From Solwaraspora sp. WMMA2065 (GTDB lineage Bacteria > Actinomycetota > Actinomycetes > Mycobacteriales > Micromonosporaceae): 64,000 nucleotides of DNA. The notes under the pieces are model-generated. The model was given only the letters and a program-made list of their open reading frames with translations, was not told the DNA's origin and did no database searches. The stretch spans positions 3,720,001 to 3,784,000 of the forward strand of contig NZ_CP128361.1 in NCBI RefSeq assembly GCF_030345075.1, read 5' to 3'. Each line of letters begins with the position of its first letter. Position 1 is the first letter of the stretch. Both the position numbers and the translations under genes were made by a program. Shown piece after piece: positions 46,577 to 54,824 of this stretch.

Positions 46577-47081
46577 GGCGACAACCGACCCGGTCGGCTT
46601 CGTCGACTCCCCGGAACTGCTGATCACCGATGAGATCCAACGTGTCCCGGAACTGCTGCTGGCTATCAAAGCCGCCGTGGATGAGGATCCCCGACCAGGT
46701 CGATACCTTCTCACCGGCTCCGCGCGGTTGTTCGGCACGTCAGCCGCTCCCGACGCGCTGCCCGGCCGGATGGAGACCATCGAGCTCTGGCCGTTCTCCC
46801 AGGGTGAGCTGGAAGATGAGCCGGACGGCTTCGTCGACGCCATCTTCACGCTCGGCCCTGAGTTGCGCCACGAGTCCGCCGTGACCCGCGCCGACTACGC
46901 CGCCAGAATCGTGCGCGGCGGTCTGCCCGAAGCCACCTCCCGCGACGACCCCCGCCGTCGTCAACGCGATGCTCTCGCTGCGACGACGTTCCAGCTTCCC
47001 GTTCACCCGGGTATGTCCGAGGCGGCCCTAGGATGGGTCGCGGACCGCATCCGCGTCTTCGCCGAAGGGCAGCTCCCATGA
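46577..47081 (+). pseudogene. Chimeric remnant: AAA_14/DUF4143-type ATPase piece fused to an aminotransferase tail
   Basis: One open frame reads PVGFVDSPELLITDEIQRVPELL, GRYLLTGSARLFGTSA, PGRMETIELWPFSQGELE and YAARIVRGGLPEA, characteristic of DUF4143-associated AAA ATPases. The P-loop N-terminus and the C-terminal nuclease-like part are missing. Near 46975 it switches to LPVHPGMSEAALGWVADRIRVFAEGQL, which resembles the C-terminus of DegT/EryC1-type aminotransferases. It ends overlapping the NUDIX start as ATGA. It looks like the scar of a deletion joining two genes. Confidence 0.6.
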
Positions 47082-47537
47082 CGATCCGGCACAACACCGC
47101 GTCCGCTGTCGTCCTCGACGACGAGGATCGAGTCCTGCTCCTGCACCACAAACAAGATCGGCCTATGGCTCTACCCAGGCGGGCACATCGACCCCAACGA
47201 GGACCCGGCCCAGGCGGCGGTGCGTGAGGTGGCCGAGGAAACCGGGATCCAGGCCACCGTGCTCGGCGAGCCTGCGTTCACCCACCCGGCGGTCGCAAGC
47301 CATGCCGCCCCGTGGACGGTCATCGAGATGGACGTGACCGACTCCAAGATCGGCGCGCATCGGCACATCGACTTCGCGTACGTGTGCCGCGCCTCCGGTG
47401 GCGACCTGACCGCGCAGCTGGAGGAAGTCGCCAGCGCCCGCTGGGTGCCGGTCGCCGACCTCGCCGGGCTCCCCACCCCGGCCGAGCTGCCCGAACTGGT
47501 CGCTGCGGCCTCGCGGTGGGCCAAGACACACAGATAG
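47078..47537 (+). pseudogene. NUDIX hydrolase with single-base frameshift
   Basis: ATG 47078 gives TIRHNTASAVVLDDEDRVLLLHH in one frame. The +1 frame then continues with LWLYPGGHIDPNEDPAQAAVREVAEETGI and the rest to 47537. The NUDIX box G-x5-E-x7-R-E-V-x-E-E-x-G is complete across the second part. Removing one A in CACAAACAAG (47146-47155) restores one frame of about 152 residues. A sequencing error or a recent mutation is therefore likely. Confidence 0.8.
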
Positions 47538-47561
47538 ATGGCGAGCGGTTCCACCGACTTG

Positions 47562-47601
47562 CGCCGAAGGGCGGACCGCAGCCCGGGTCCGCCCTTCGGC
47601 G
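47562..47601. terminator. Strong hairpin after the NUDIX gene
   Basis: A 16-bp perfect stem (47562-47577 with 47586-47601) with an 8-base loop starts 24 bp after the NUDIX stop. No U-tract follows. It probably ends transcription before the aminotransferase gene. Confidence 0.75.
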
Positions 47602-47842
47602 TATTCGTGTGACGGCGTCACACGTGGTCGGGTGGACCGCGCAATGTCAGCGAACGGCCCTGACTGGCCGACTCACCCGTGATGCGGATTTCGTCGTTGT
47701 AGCTGGCTCGAGTTGCTCAAACCGTAGGTGAACGGCACTGTTGATCTCGTGAACCTTGCAGCGAGCGGCGCATCTGTGCGATAACCGTAGCCAGGACGGC
47801 GCTGTGCGAGCGCCGGTGCGACCGACGCGATGGGGCCACGAC

Positions 47843-49189
47843 ATGGGCAACCCGACCGACCACCTCTGGCTGCACTTCACCCGGATGTCCAGCTACCTGG
47901 ACGCCCCGGTGCCGACAATCGTGCGCGGCGACGGCGCGTACGTCTGGGACAGCGAGGGACGCCGGCTGCTGGACGGGCTGGCCGGGCTGTTCGTGGTCAA
48001 CGCCGGCCACGGGCGCACCGAGCTGGCCGAGGCCGCCGCGAAGCAGGCCAGCGAGCTGGCGTACTTCCCGCTCTGGTCGTACGCGCACCCGACGGCGATC
48101 GAGCTGGCCGAGCGGATCGCCGCGCTCGCCCCCGGCGACCTCAACCGGGTCTTCTTCACCACGGGCGGCTCCGAGGCGGTGGAGTCGGCGTGGAAGCTGG
48201 CCCGCGCCTACTTCAAGCGGGTCGGCAAACCCACCAAGCACAAGGTGGTCAGCCGGGACATCGCCTACCACGGGACCACGATGGGGGCGCTGGCGATCAC
48301 CGGGCTGCCCGGCATCAAGGCCGACTTCGAGCCGCTGGTCCCGGGCGGGATCAAGGTGCCGAACACCAACTTCTACCGGGCGCCGGAGCACGGCGACGAC
48401 CCGGTGGCGTTCGGCCGGTGGGCGGCCGACGAGATCGGCCGGGCGATCGAACGCGAAGGCCCGGAGACCGTCGCCGCCGTCTTCCTGGAGCCGGTGCAGA
48501 ACGCCGGCGGCTGCTTCCCGCCGCCGCCGGGTTACTTCGAGCGGGTACGCGAGATCTGCGACGCGTACGACGTGCTGCTCGTCTCCGACGAGGTGATCTG
48601 CTCGTGGGGCCGGCTCGGCGAGTACTTCGGCGCCCAGCGGTACGGCTACCAGCCGGACATCATCACCACCGCCAAGGCACTCACCTCCGGCTACTCCCCG
48701 CTCGGCGCGATGATCGCGTCCGACCGGCTGATCGAGCCGTTCCTGCACGGCACCGAATCGTTCGGTCACGGGATCACCTTCGGCGGACATCCGGTCTCCT
48801 GCGCGGTGGCGCTGGCCAACCTGGAGATCTTCGCCCGGGAGGAGCTGACCGGGCACGTACGGGCCAACGAAAGCGCTTTCCGGGGCTCGCTGGAGAAGCT
48901 GTACGACCTGCCGATCGTCGGTGACATCCGGGGCGACGGGTACTTCTACGGCATCGAGCTGGTCAAGGACAGGGCCACCCGGACGAGCTTCGACGACGCC
49001 GAATCGGAGCGGCTGCTGCGCGGGTTCCTCTCCGGCGCGCTGTTCGCCGCCGGGCTGTACTGCCGGGCCGACGACCGGGGAGATCCGGTGATCCAGCTCG
49101 CCCCGCCGCTGATCGCCGGCCAGGCCGAGTTCGACGAGATCGAACAGATCCTGCGGGCCGTGCTCACCGAGGCCTGGCAGCGAATGTAG
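47843..49189 (+). CDS. Class III PLP aminotransferase, probable polyamine/omega-amine:pyruvate type
   Basis: This 448-residue aminotransferase starts at ATG 47843 (MGNPTDHLWLHFTRMSSY); earlier in-frame starts add unconserved residues. PLP-contact features are TTGGSEAVESAWKLAR, Asp249 (LLVSDEVICSWGR) and the Schiff-base Lys278 (TTAKALTSGYSPLGAM). Close relatives such as SpuC transfer an amino group from putrescine or similar diamines to pyruvate, giving 4-aminobutanal. The nearby aminobutyraldehyde dehydrogenase and polyamine transporter make this the best guess. Confidence 0.88.
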   Translation: MGNPTDHLWLHFTRMSSYLDAPVPTIVRGDGAYVWDSEGRRLLDGLAGLFVVNAGHGRTELAEAAAKQASELAYFPLWSYAHPTAIELAERIAALAPGDLNRVFFTTGGSEAVESAWKLARAYFKRVGKPTKHKVVSRDIAYHGTTMGALAITGLPGIKADFEPLVPGGIKVPNTNFYRAPEHGDDPVAFGRWAADEIGRAIEREGPETVAAVFLEPVQNAGGCFPPPPGYFERVREICDAYDVLLVSDEVICSWGRLGEYFGAQRYGYQPDIITTAKALTSGYSPLGAMIASDRLIEPFLHGTESFGHGITFGGHPVSCAVALANLEIFAREELTGHVRANESAFRGSLEKLYDLPIVGDIRGDGYFYGIELVKDRATRTSFDDAESERLLRGFLSGALFAAGLYCRADDRGDPVIQLAPPLIAGQAEFDEIEQILRAVLTEAWQRM

Positions 49190-49218
49190 CGCGGGCCGAC
49201 GGCGGAAGGTGGTGGACC

Positions 49219-50607
49219 ATGCGCGGTCACGGTGACTACCGGGACGTGTCGCACTGGATGGCCACCGTGGACGACGAGCTGGCGGCCCGGCCCGCGCTGG
49301 ACGGCGACACGGTCGCCGACGTGGCGATCGTCGGCGCCGGCTACACCGGGCTGTGGACGGCGTACTACCTGACCCGCGCCGACCCGGCGCTGCGGATCGT
49401 GGTGCTGGAGAAGGAAATCGCCGGGTACGGCGCCTCCGGGCGCAACGGCGGCTGGTGCTCGGCGCTGCTGCCCAGCTCACCGACCGCGCTGGCCCGCCGG
49501 CACGGCCGGGACGCCGCCATCGCGATGCAACGCGCCATGTACGCCACGGTCGACGAGGTCGGCCGGGTCGCCGCCGCCGAGGGCATCGACTGCCACTGGA
49601 GCCACGGCGGCACGGTCACCCTGGCCCGTACCCCGGCGCAGCTGCGGCGGGCCGAAGCGGCGGTGGCCGAGGTCCACGCGTACGGCGGCACCGACGCCGA
49701 CCTCACCCTGCTGGACGCTGACGCGGCAACCGCCCGGTGCGCCGCCGACGGCGTACTCGGTGGCACCTACACCCCGCACTGCGCGGCGATCCACCCGGCC
49801 CGGCTGGTCCGTGGCCTGGCCCGGGCCGTCGAACGGCGCGGGGTGACGATCCACGAACGGACCCCGGTCACCGGGTACGGCCCCGGGGCGGCCCGGACAC
49901 CGACCGGCACGGTCCGCGCCCCGGTGGTGGTACGGGCGACCGAGGGCTACACCCCGGCGCTGCCCGGCGCCCGCCGCGCGGTGGCCCCGATCTACTCGCT
50001 GATGATCGCCACCGAGCCACTGCCGGACGAGACCTGGGCCCGGATCGGGCTGGCGCGGCGGGAGACGTTCAGCGACTACCGGCATCTGATCATCTACGGG
50101 CAGCGGACCGCCGACGGCCGGCTGGCGTTCGGCGGGCGGGGCGCGCCGTACCACTTCCGGTCCCGGATCCGGCCCGAGTACGACCGCGACCCACGGGTGT
50201 TCACCGCGCTGCGCCGGACGCTCGGCGAGCTGTTCCCGGTGCTCGGCGACGCGGTGCCGGTGACCCGGACCTGGGGCGGCCCGCTCGGCGTCGCCCGCGA
50301 CTGGGCGGCGTCGGTGGGGTTGGACCGGGCCACCGGGCTGGCCTGGGCCGGCGGGTACGTCGGCGACGGAGTGGGCACCGCCAACCTGGCCGGCCGTACC
50401 CTCGCCGATCTGATCCTCGGCGTGGACAGCGAGCTGACCGCGCTGCCCTGGGTCGGGCACCGCTCGCCGCGCTGGGAGCCGGAGCCGCTGCGCTGGCTCG
50501 GCGTCAACGCGGGTCTACGGCTGGTGACCGCCGCCGACGCGGCCGAGAACCGAGGGGACCGGCCGTCCCGGCTGGCCGGGCTGCTGGGCCGACTGACCGG
50601 GCAGTGA
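49219..50607 (+). CDS. FAD-dependent amine oxidase (DAO/PuuB-like)
   Basis: This 462-residue flavoprotein has a DAO-type FAD fold: ADVAIVGAGYTGLWTAYYL (GxGxxG), VVLEKEIAGYGASGRNGGW and the C-terminal GYVGDGVGTANLAGRTLADL. It resembles gamma-glutamylputrescine oxidase (PuuB) and related amine or amino-acid oxidases. The start is at 49219, with GGAAGGTGG upstream, 29 bp after the aminotransferase, so both are one operon. It likely oxidises an amine in the polyamine pathway. Confidence 0.85.
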   Translation: MRGHGDYRDVSHWMATVDDELAARPALDGDTVADVAIVGAGYTGLWTAYYLTRADPALRIVVLEKEIAGYGASGRNGGWCSALLPSSPTALARRHGRDAAIAMQRAMYATVDEVGRVAAAEGIDCHWSHGGTVTLARTPAQLRRAEAAVAEVHAYGGTDADLTLLDADAATARCAADGVLGGTYTPHCAAIHPARLVRGLARAVERRGVTIHERTPVTGYGPGAARTPTGTVRAPVVVRATEGYTPALPGARRAVAPIYSLMIATEPLPDETWARIGLARRETFSDYRHLIIYGQRTADGRLAFGGRGAPYHFRSRIRPEYDRDPRVFTALRRTLGELFPVLGDAVPVTRTWGGPLGVARDWAASVGLDRATGLAWAGGYVGDGVGTANLAGRTLADLILGVDSELTALPWVGHRSPRWEPEPLRWLGVNAGLRLVTAADAAENRGDRPSRLAGLLGRLTGQ

Positions 50608-50682
50608 CGGCCGTACCGCCTGTGGCCGGGCTGGCGGAGCGGGGTCGGGGCGGGGCGCAGTCGGGGGCTGATCGGCCGGGCG

Positions 50683-51054
50683 TCAGGCCGGCGGGATCAC
50701 CCGGAGGTGGCCGCGGCGGCCGGTCGACGGGTTGATGTCGATGTCGACGGCGTCCGGGGCGCCGGGGCGCGGTGGTGGGGCCGGTCGGGCTGCTTCCCGG
50801 ACCGCCTCGGCGAGCGCCACCAAATCGTCGGTGGTCGGCGGGGGCGGGTCGAACTCACCCTCGTGCCGGACGACCTGCCAGCCACGGGGCGCGGTCAGGC
50901 TGCGGGCGTGCTGCTCGCAGAGGTCGTAGGTGTGCGGCTCGGCGAACGCGGCGAGCGGGCCGACCACGGCGGTCGACTCGTTGTAGACATAGGTCAACGT
51001 GGCGACGGCCTGGCGGGGGCAGCCGTTACGGGAGCAGCGCCGTGATGACCTCAC
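50683..51054 (-). CDS. DUF3499 zinc-ribbon protein
   Basis: This 123-residue protein starts at GTG 51054. It has the DUF3499 N-terminus SSRRCSRNGCPRQAVATLTYVY with CxxxxC (Cys7, Cys12) and a second pair in DLCEQHARSLTAPRGWQVVRH. It ends with a hydrophilic tail. In actinobacteria it sits between manB and the peptidase-like gene divergent from it. Here 28 kb separates it from manB. The function is unknown; a metal-binding structural role is likely. Confidence 0.9.
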   Translation of the reverse strand: MRSSRRCSRNGCPRQAVATLTYVYNESTAVVGPLAAFAEPHTYDLCEQHARSLTAPRGWQVVRHEGEFDPPPPTTDDLVALAEAVREAARPAPPPRPGAPDAVDIDINPSTGRRGHLRVIPPA

Positions 51055-51180
51055 GGCGGCACGTTATCTCTAATACCGGCTCCACGACCAGCTTGCCGAC
51101 GCGACACGCCGGGACTCCTGATCCCCACGCCCGGAAAGGGCCGATCCGGACTACGCTGGGCAGGTGACCGGAGGATTCCA

Positions 51181-51639
51181 GTGACCATTCCCGTGCCCGG
51201 CAGCGCGCAGACGCCCCGCCGGGCGCGTCGGGATCGCCGGGACCGGCACGGGCGCGGGCTGCGTGGTCGGCTGGTGCCGGCGACGGTGCCGTTGGCCCGG
51301 ACCAAGGCCGAGGTCTTCGACGAGCTGGTCCTGGACACGGTCGAGACGCTGGAGCGGCGCTTCGCGAAGGAGCTGGCCGGTGTCGAGTTCGCCGTCGAGG
51401 ACGTCCCACCGGATCTGAACGTCTACGACTCCGACGTGCTGGAGGACGGCGAGGTGCCGTTGGCCCGGTTGCTGCCCGGCCGGCCGGGGCGTCAGGAGAT
51501 GCCGCCACGGATCGTGCTCTACCGGCGTCCGCTGGAGTTCCGGGCGTTGAACCGGGAGGATCTCGCCGACCTGGTGCACGACGTGATCATCGAGCAGGTG
51601 GCAAATCTGCTCGGCGTCGACCCGGACGAGCTGGCCTGA
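51181..51639 (+). CDS. Metallopeptidase-family protein lacking the HExxH motif
   Basis: This 152-residue protein starts at GTG 51181 and belongs by layout to the zincin-like family found beside DUF3499. Family words are LARTKAEVFDELVLDTVETLE, VEFAVEDVPPD, IVLYRRPLEF and the final DLVHDVIIEQVANLLGVDPDEL. At the place where related families have H-E-x-x-H, this protein has H-D-V-I-I-E. It therefore probably does not bind zinc as a protease. It is divergent from DUF3499 and convergent with whiB. Confidence 0.82.
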   Translation: MTIPVPGSAQTPRRARRDRRDRHGRGLRGRLVPATVPLARTKAEVFDELVLDTVETLERRFAKELAGVEFAVEDVPPDLNVYDSDVLEDGEVPLARLLPGRPGRQEMPPRIVLYRRPLEFRALNREDLADLVHDVIIEQVANLLGVDPDELA

Positions 51640-51671
51640 CTCGGCAACCCGCCCGGGCCGACGGCGGCAGG

Positions 51672-51929
51672 TCAGGCGACCCTGCGCTTGAGCTTGCGTC
51701 GTTCCCGCTCGGACAGTCCGCCCCAGATGCCGAACCGCTCGTCTTGACCGAGCGCGTACTCCAGGCACTCGGACTTCACCTCGCAACGAGAGCAGATCCG
51801 CTTTGCCTCGCGGGTGGATCCACCCTTCTCCGGGAAAAACGCCTCCGGATCGGTTTGCGAGCACAGCGCCCGCTCCTGCCACTCCGGGGCGTTACCGAGC
51901 AGGTCCGCGACCTCCAGCCGACCATCCAT
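51672..51929 (-). CDS. whiB: WhiB-family iron-sulfur regulator (WhiB2/WhmD type)
   Basis: This 85-residue protein starts at ATG 51929 with AAAGGAGG upstream. Four cysteines that bind a 4Fe-4S cluster are C23, C46, C49 and C55. The sequence CSQTDPEAFFPEKGGSTREAK and the turn FGIWGGLSERERRKLKRR identify the WhiB/WhmD group that controls septation during sporulation or division. The neighbours DUF3499, peptidase-like and fbiA match the whiB2 locus. Confidence 0.95.
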   Translation of the reverse strand: MDGRLEVADLLGNAPEWQERALCSQTDPEAFFPEKGGSTREAKRICSRCEVKSECLEYALGQDERFGIWGGLSERERRKLKRRVA

Positions 51930-52049
51930 ACGCGTGCCTCCTTTCGCGCGCCGCCCCACCCGGCCGGCGCAACCCCCCACGCGGAAGGCGTGTCCATCTT
52001 GCCCGTTCGATCCGGTTTTGATGCAGCCCGTCCGAGCGACCCCGTTGAA

Positions 52050-52065
52050 ATTACACGCGTGTAAT
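52050..52065. promoter_or_regulatory. 16-bp perfect palindrome upstream of whiB
   Basis: ATTACACGCGTGTAAT (52050-52065) lies about 120 bp before the whiB start, in an AT-richer stretch that should hold its promoter. The half-site TTACAC/GTGTAA matches the BldD half-site TNACNC/GNGTNA, but the centre is 2 bp instead of 1 bp. BldD controls whiB in Streptomyces, so a developmental regulator is a reasonable candidate. Confidence 0.6.
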
Positions 52066-52251
52066 GCGTGCGTCGTCAAGACGAACCTGGTAAATGGGCT
52101 TGCTGTCGCGCACCGGTCACCCGCCCTCCCCGTCGTCATCCGGCCCGCAACCTGCCCTATCGATTCAGCCCCCCACCGGGTAACGCGGGACCGGCGAGTC
52201 GCACCACCCGCTCGGCCAGTCCCAGCGCCGACGACCCTGTCCGCAGACAAC

Positions 52252-52287
52252 ACCGAGCCGGTGCCGCTCACGCGGCACCGGCTCGGT
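52252..52287. terminator. Terminator hairpin for the DUF4331 operon
   Basis: A 15-bp perfect stem (52252-52266 with 52273-52287) with a 6-base loop lies 128 bp past the stop of the minus-strand gene at 52415 and is followed on that strand by GTTGTCT. Between 51930 and 52414 I see no gene, only this hairpin and the whiB-side palindrome. Confidence 0.7.
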
Positions 52288-52414
52288 CTCCGGTCGGTCG
52301 ACCGGTCTACCTCACCTGCCCTACTTCCCTCCCCAGAGGTCAATCACGCCTACGGCCCAGAAGCCGATCGCGCCTAGCACGTCGATCTCGTCACACTGTC
52401 GTGCGGGAGTCCCG

Positions 52415-52780
52415 TCACCCTGCCTTGGGGATCAGCCGCCCAGCGGCGGCGTGCTGCGGCCAGACGAACTCGGTCACCGCCCCGCCGCTGATCGCCACCT
52501 GACCGGCGGGCACCTCGTCGGAGCGCCACACGGTGTAGGAGCCCGCCGGCAGATCGGTGTAGACGGCGCTGAAGAAGACTCCGTCGCGTACCTGCCGCTC
52601 CCGGACCGCCGCATGGGTACGCGGGGCCGGATCCGGCTGGTCCGGACCGGCGGTCGGGCTGATCTCGATCTCCCGGCCGTGGAACTCCTGTCCGGTGTAG
52701 ATGATCAGGGCACCCATGTCGCCGCCGATGTCGAGGACGACGCCGCCGGTCTCCGACGGGGCCAGACTGTGCTCGTGCAT
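52415..52780 (-). CDS. Conserved hypothetical protein of the DUF4331 operon
   Basis: This 121-residue protein starts at ATG 52780 with GGTGGGGAG upstream. The sequence MHEHSLAPSETGGVVLDIGG, DMGALIIYTGQEFHGREIEI, VFFSAVYTDLPAGSYTVWR suggests an all-beta domain without signal peptide. I recall similar proteins in Streptomyces and Micromonospora, with uncertain database labels. It is probably the last gene of the unit with DUF4331 and the Tat-exported protein. The function is unknown. Confidence 0.7.
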   Translation of the reverse strand: MHEHSLAPSETGGVVLDIGGDMGALIIYTGQEFHGREIEISPTAGPDQPDPAPRTHAAVRERQVRDGVFFSAVYTDLPAGSYTVWRSDEVPAGQVAISGGAVTEFVWPQHAAAGRLIPKAG

Positions 52781-52836
52781 GCTCCCCACCTTCTCTGGAT
52801 GTGCCGGGGTCGGCCCGGACGGGACGTGCGGGCCGG

Positions 52837-54225
52837 TCAGGACGGGTTGTTGAACCCGTCGTACGGCACGCCGAGGTACGGGAAATGCTTCAGGAACGGG
52901 GCAGTCACGTCGGCCGCGCTCAGCCCGTGGGTCACCGCGCCGGCCGCGTCGTCCGGGGTGAAGTTCTGATCGATCAGCGGGAACGTCAAGCCGGCGATGG
53001 CCCGGAGCGAGATGGTGACCACGTCGTCGGTCGTCCGGCGGCCGTTCGGGAAGCCGGCCAGGTCGCCGCCGAGCAGACCGAACCGGTCGGGCTGCTCCGC
53101 CGGCGGGATCGCGGTGTTCAGCCGCAGCATGTCCGCCTGCAGATCGCCGGTGTTGTTCTGAAAACCGTCGATCAGCCCGGCCGGGATTCCGGTCAGTAGG
53201 ATCGCCACCAGATCGGCTCGGGGCACGCCAGACTCGTTGAGCTCGGCAAGGTTGGGAAAGACGTCCGGGTAGAGCACCGGCAGCAGCTGCGCCAGTTCGG
53301 GCTTCTCCACCAGGCCCGCGAAGCGCTTGTCCTCCGACGGGGGCAGGGTGTTCCACAGGTCCTTCTGCGCCATCGGCACGATGACCTCGTTGAACAGTGG
53401 ATTACCGAGTCGCGACACCTGTACCGCCGGTCCGACGTTGACGTCGGCCGCCTTGGCACTGCCCAGCATCCGTACCTGCTGACGCGCGGCGGAGGTCCAG
53501 ACCCCGATCACCGATCGCTGGTCGTTGACGCCGTACTGGCCGCCACCACTGACCAGATGGTTGATCGGGACCTGCAGCGCGATGCTGGAGACGTTCAGCC
53601 GGTCGGTCGCGTTGACCGGTTCGTCCGCCACGTTGAAGATGTCCTTACCGACTACGTGGAGCTGCTGGAACGGCCGTAGGTTTCCGAGGTCGAAGATCGA
53701 GCCCAGGTCGACGAAGAACCCCTCGGCCCGCTGCCCGGCGAAGACCCGCTCGCCGCTCTTGAGCTGGAAGGTGGCGTCGTTGGCAAGCCCCACGTAGTCG
53801 GGGGTGGACAGCGGACCGATGTTGCACGGCGGGCAGGGCACGTCGCGGGCCAGCAGCTGCGCCTTGCCGTGCGCATCGACCTTGGTCAGACTGTAGAACT
53901 GGCGCCTGTTCCAGTTCTCACTGTCCAGGGCGTCGATTGGCCCGGTGTTGTAGAGGAACGTGTTCTCGTTGGTGATCTCGGTGCGGAACTGAAACTGGTA
54001 GGTGATGTCCGGATGGCCGTCACCATTGTTGTCCACGTGGATCGAGTAGAGCACGTCATCGCCGAACTCGAAGAAGTTCGGCCCGCCCGACGGCACCTGA
54101 AAGGGCAGATAGTTGGCGATCAGAGTGACCGTGTCCGGACGGTCCGGACTCACAAAGGCATAGACGTCGGTACTGTCAGCGACCGGGTCCTTGGATATCT
54201 CCGGCGCTTCACGGTGCGAAGACAT
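52837..54225 (-). CDS. DUF4331 domain protein
   Basis: This 462-residue protein starts with MSSHREAPEISKDPVADSTDVYAFVSPD (cited partly: SSHREAPEISKDP), the hallmark of DUF4331. An N-terminal beta domain has FFEFGDDVLYSIHVDNNGDGH, a possible calcium-binding DNNGDG loop. Further conserved pieces are VSSIALQVPINHLVSGG, SVIGVWTSAARQQ, NPLFNEVIVPMAQKD and PDRFGLLGGDLAGFPNGRR. No signal peptide is seen. The function is unknown. Its cluster mate at 54306 carries a Tat signal, so export as a complex is conceivable. Confidence 0.88.
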   Translation of the reverse strand: MSSHREAPEISKDPVADSTDVYAFVSPDRPDTVTLIANYLPFQVPSGGPNFFEFGDDVLYSIHVDNNGDGHPDITYQFQFRTEITNENTFLYNTGPIDALDSENWNRRQFYSLTKVDAHGKAQLLARDVPCPPCNIGPLSTPDYVGLANDATFQLKSGERVFAGQRAEGFFVDLGSIFDLGNLRPFQQLHVVGKDIFNVADEPVNATDRLNVSSIALQVPINHLVSGGGQYGVNDQRSVIGVWTSAARQQVRMLGSAKAADVNVGPAVQVSRLGNPLFNEVIVPMAQKDLWNTLPPSEDKRFAGLVEKPELAQLLPVLYPDVFPNLAELNESGVPRADLVAILLTGIPAGLIDGFQNNTGDLQADMLRLNTAIPPAEQPDRFGLLGGDLAGFPNGRRTTDDVVTISLRAIAGLTFPLIDQNFTPDDAAGAVTHGLSAADVTAPFLKHFPYLGVPYDGFNNPS

Positions 54226-54305
54226 GACGAACCTACCTCACATAGCCTGAGAAGATCGGTGAGTGACGCGGTACGCGTCAGGTGAGACGTGCCCTTACGG
54301 CGCAC

Positions 54306-54590
54306 TCAGCCCTGGCGGGCGGCGCGCTGCAACCGGGCGGCAAGGCTTTTGTCTTGTACCTCGATCCGCGACGTGCCGACGAAGACGTCCAACGTCCCGT
54401 TTGACGGATCCCGCAGGTGGACGACGATTGCCTCGTCACCTTCGGCAGATCCGGCGAGCCGGCTGTCCACAGCCGATGACAGGCCGGTGACGCTGACCGC
54501 GGCCGCGCCGACACCCGCGCTCGCCGCGACGGTCAGCACCTGGCGGCGGGACAGTTTGAACTTCGGTCGGTTCCGCTGGCGAGTTCTCAT
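54306..54590 (-). CDS. Small Tat-exported protein
   Basis: This 94-residue protein starts at ATG 54590 with GGAAGGG upstream. A twin-arginine signal (FKLSRRQVLTVAASAGVGAA, R15-R16) is followed by a short mature part of about 50 residues (DEAIVVHLRDPSNGTLDVFVGTSRIEV) that looks like one small beta-sheet domain. It starts the unit with DUF4331 (80-bp gap). Similar small Tat proteins beside DUF4331 genes are known to me only as unnamed. Confidence 0.7.
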   Translation of the reverse strand: MRTRQRNRPKFKLSRRQVLTVAASAGVGAAAVSVTGLSSAVDSRLAGSAEGDEAIVVHLRDPSNGTLDVFVGTSRIEVQDKSLAARLQRAARQG

Positions 54591-54824
54591 GGACAACCCT
54601 TCCGGTGGGTCAGGGGGTAACCCACTGTCGCGATGGGACCAGTGCCGGCGCGGCCCATCCGTCACCCGCGGTCGCCGGCACCTGTTCATACGGCCGACGA
54701 CGCCGGTGGGTTCGATCATCCGCCAATCGACTTTTGTCGGACGCGCCACCGCACGGCGTCGGCCGGGACCGAGGCCGATCCGGCCGCCGGTGGGCAGCGG
54801 TGGGCGCAGGGCGGAAAGCCGGCA

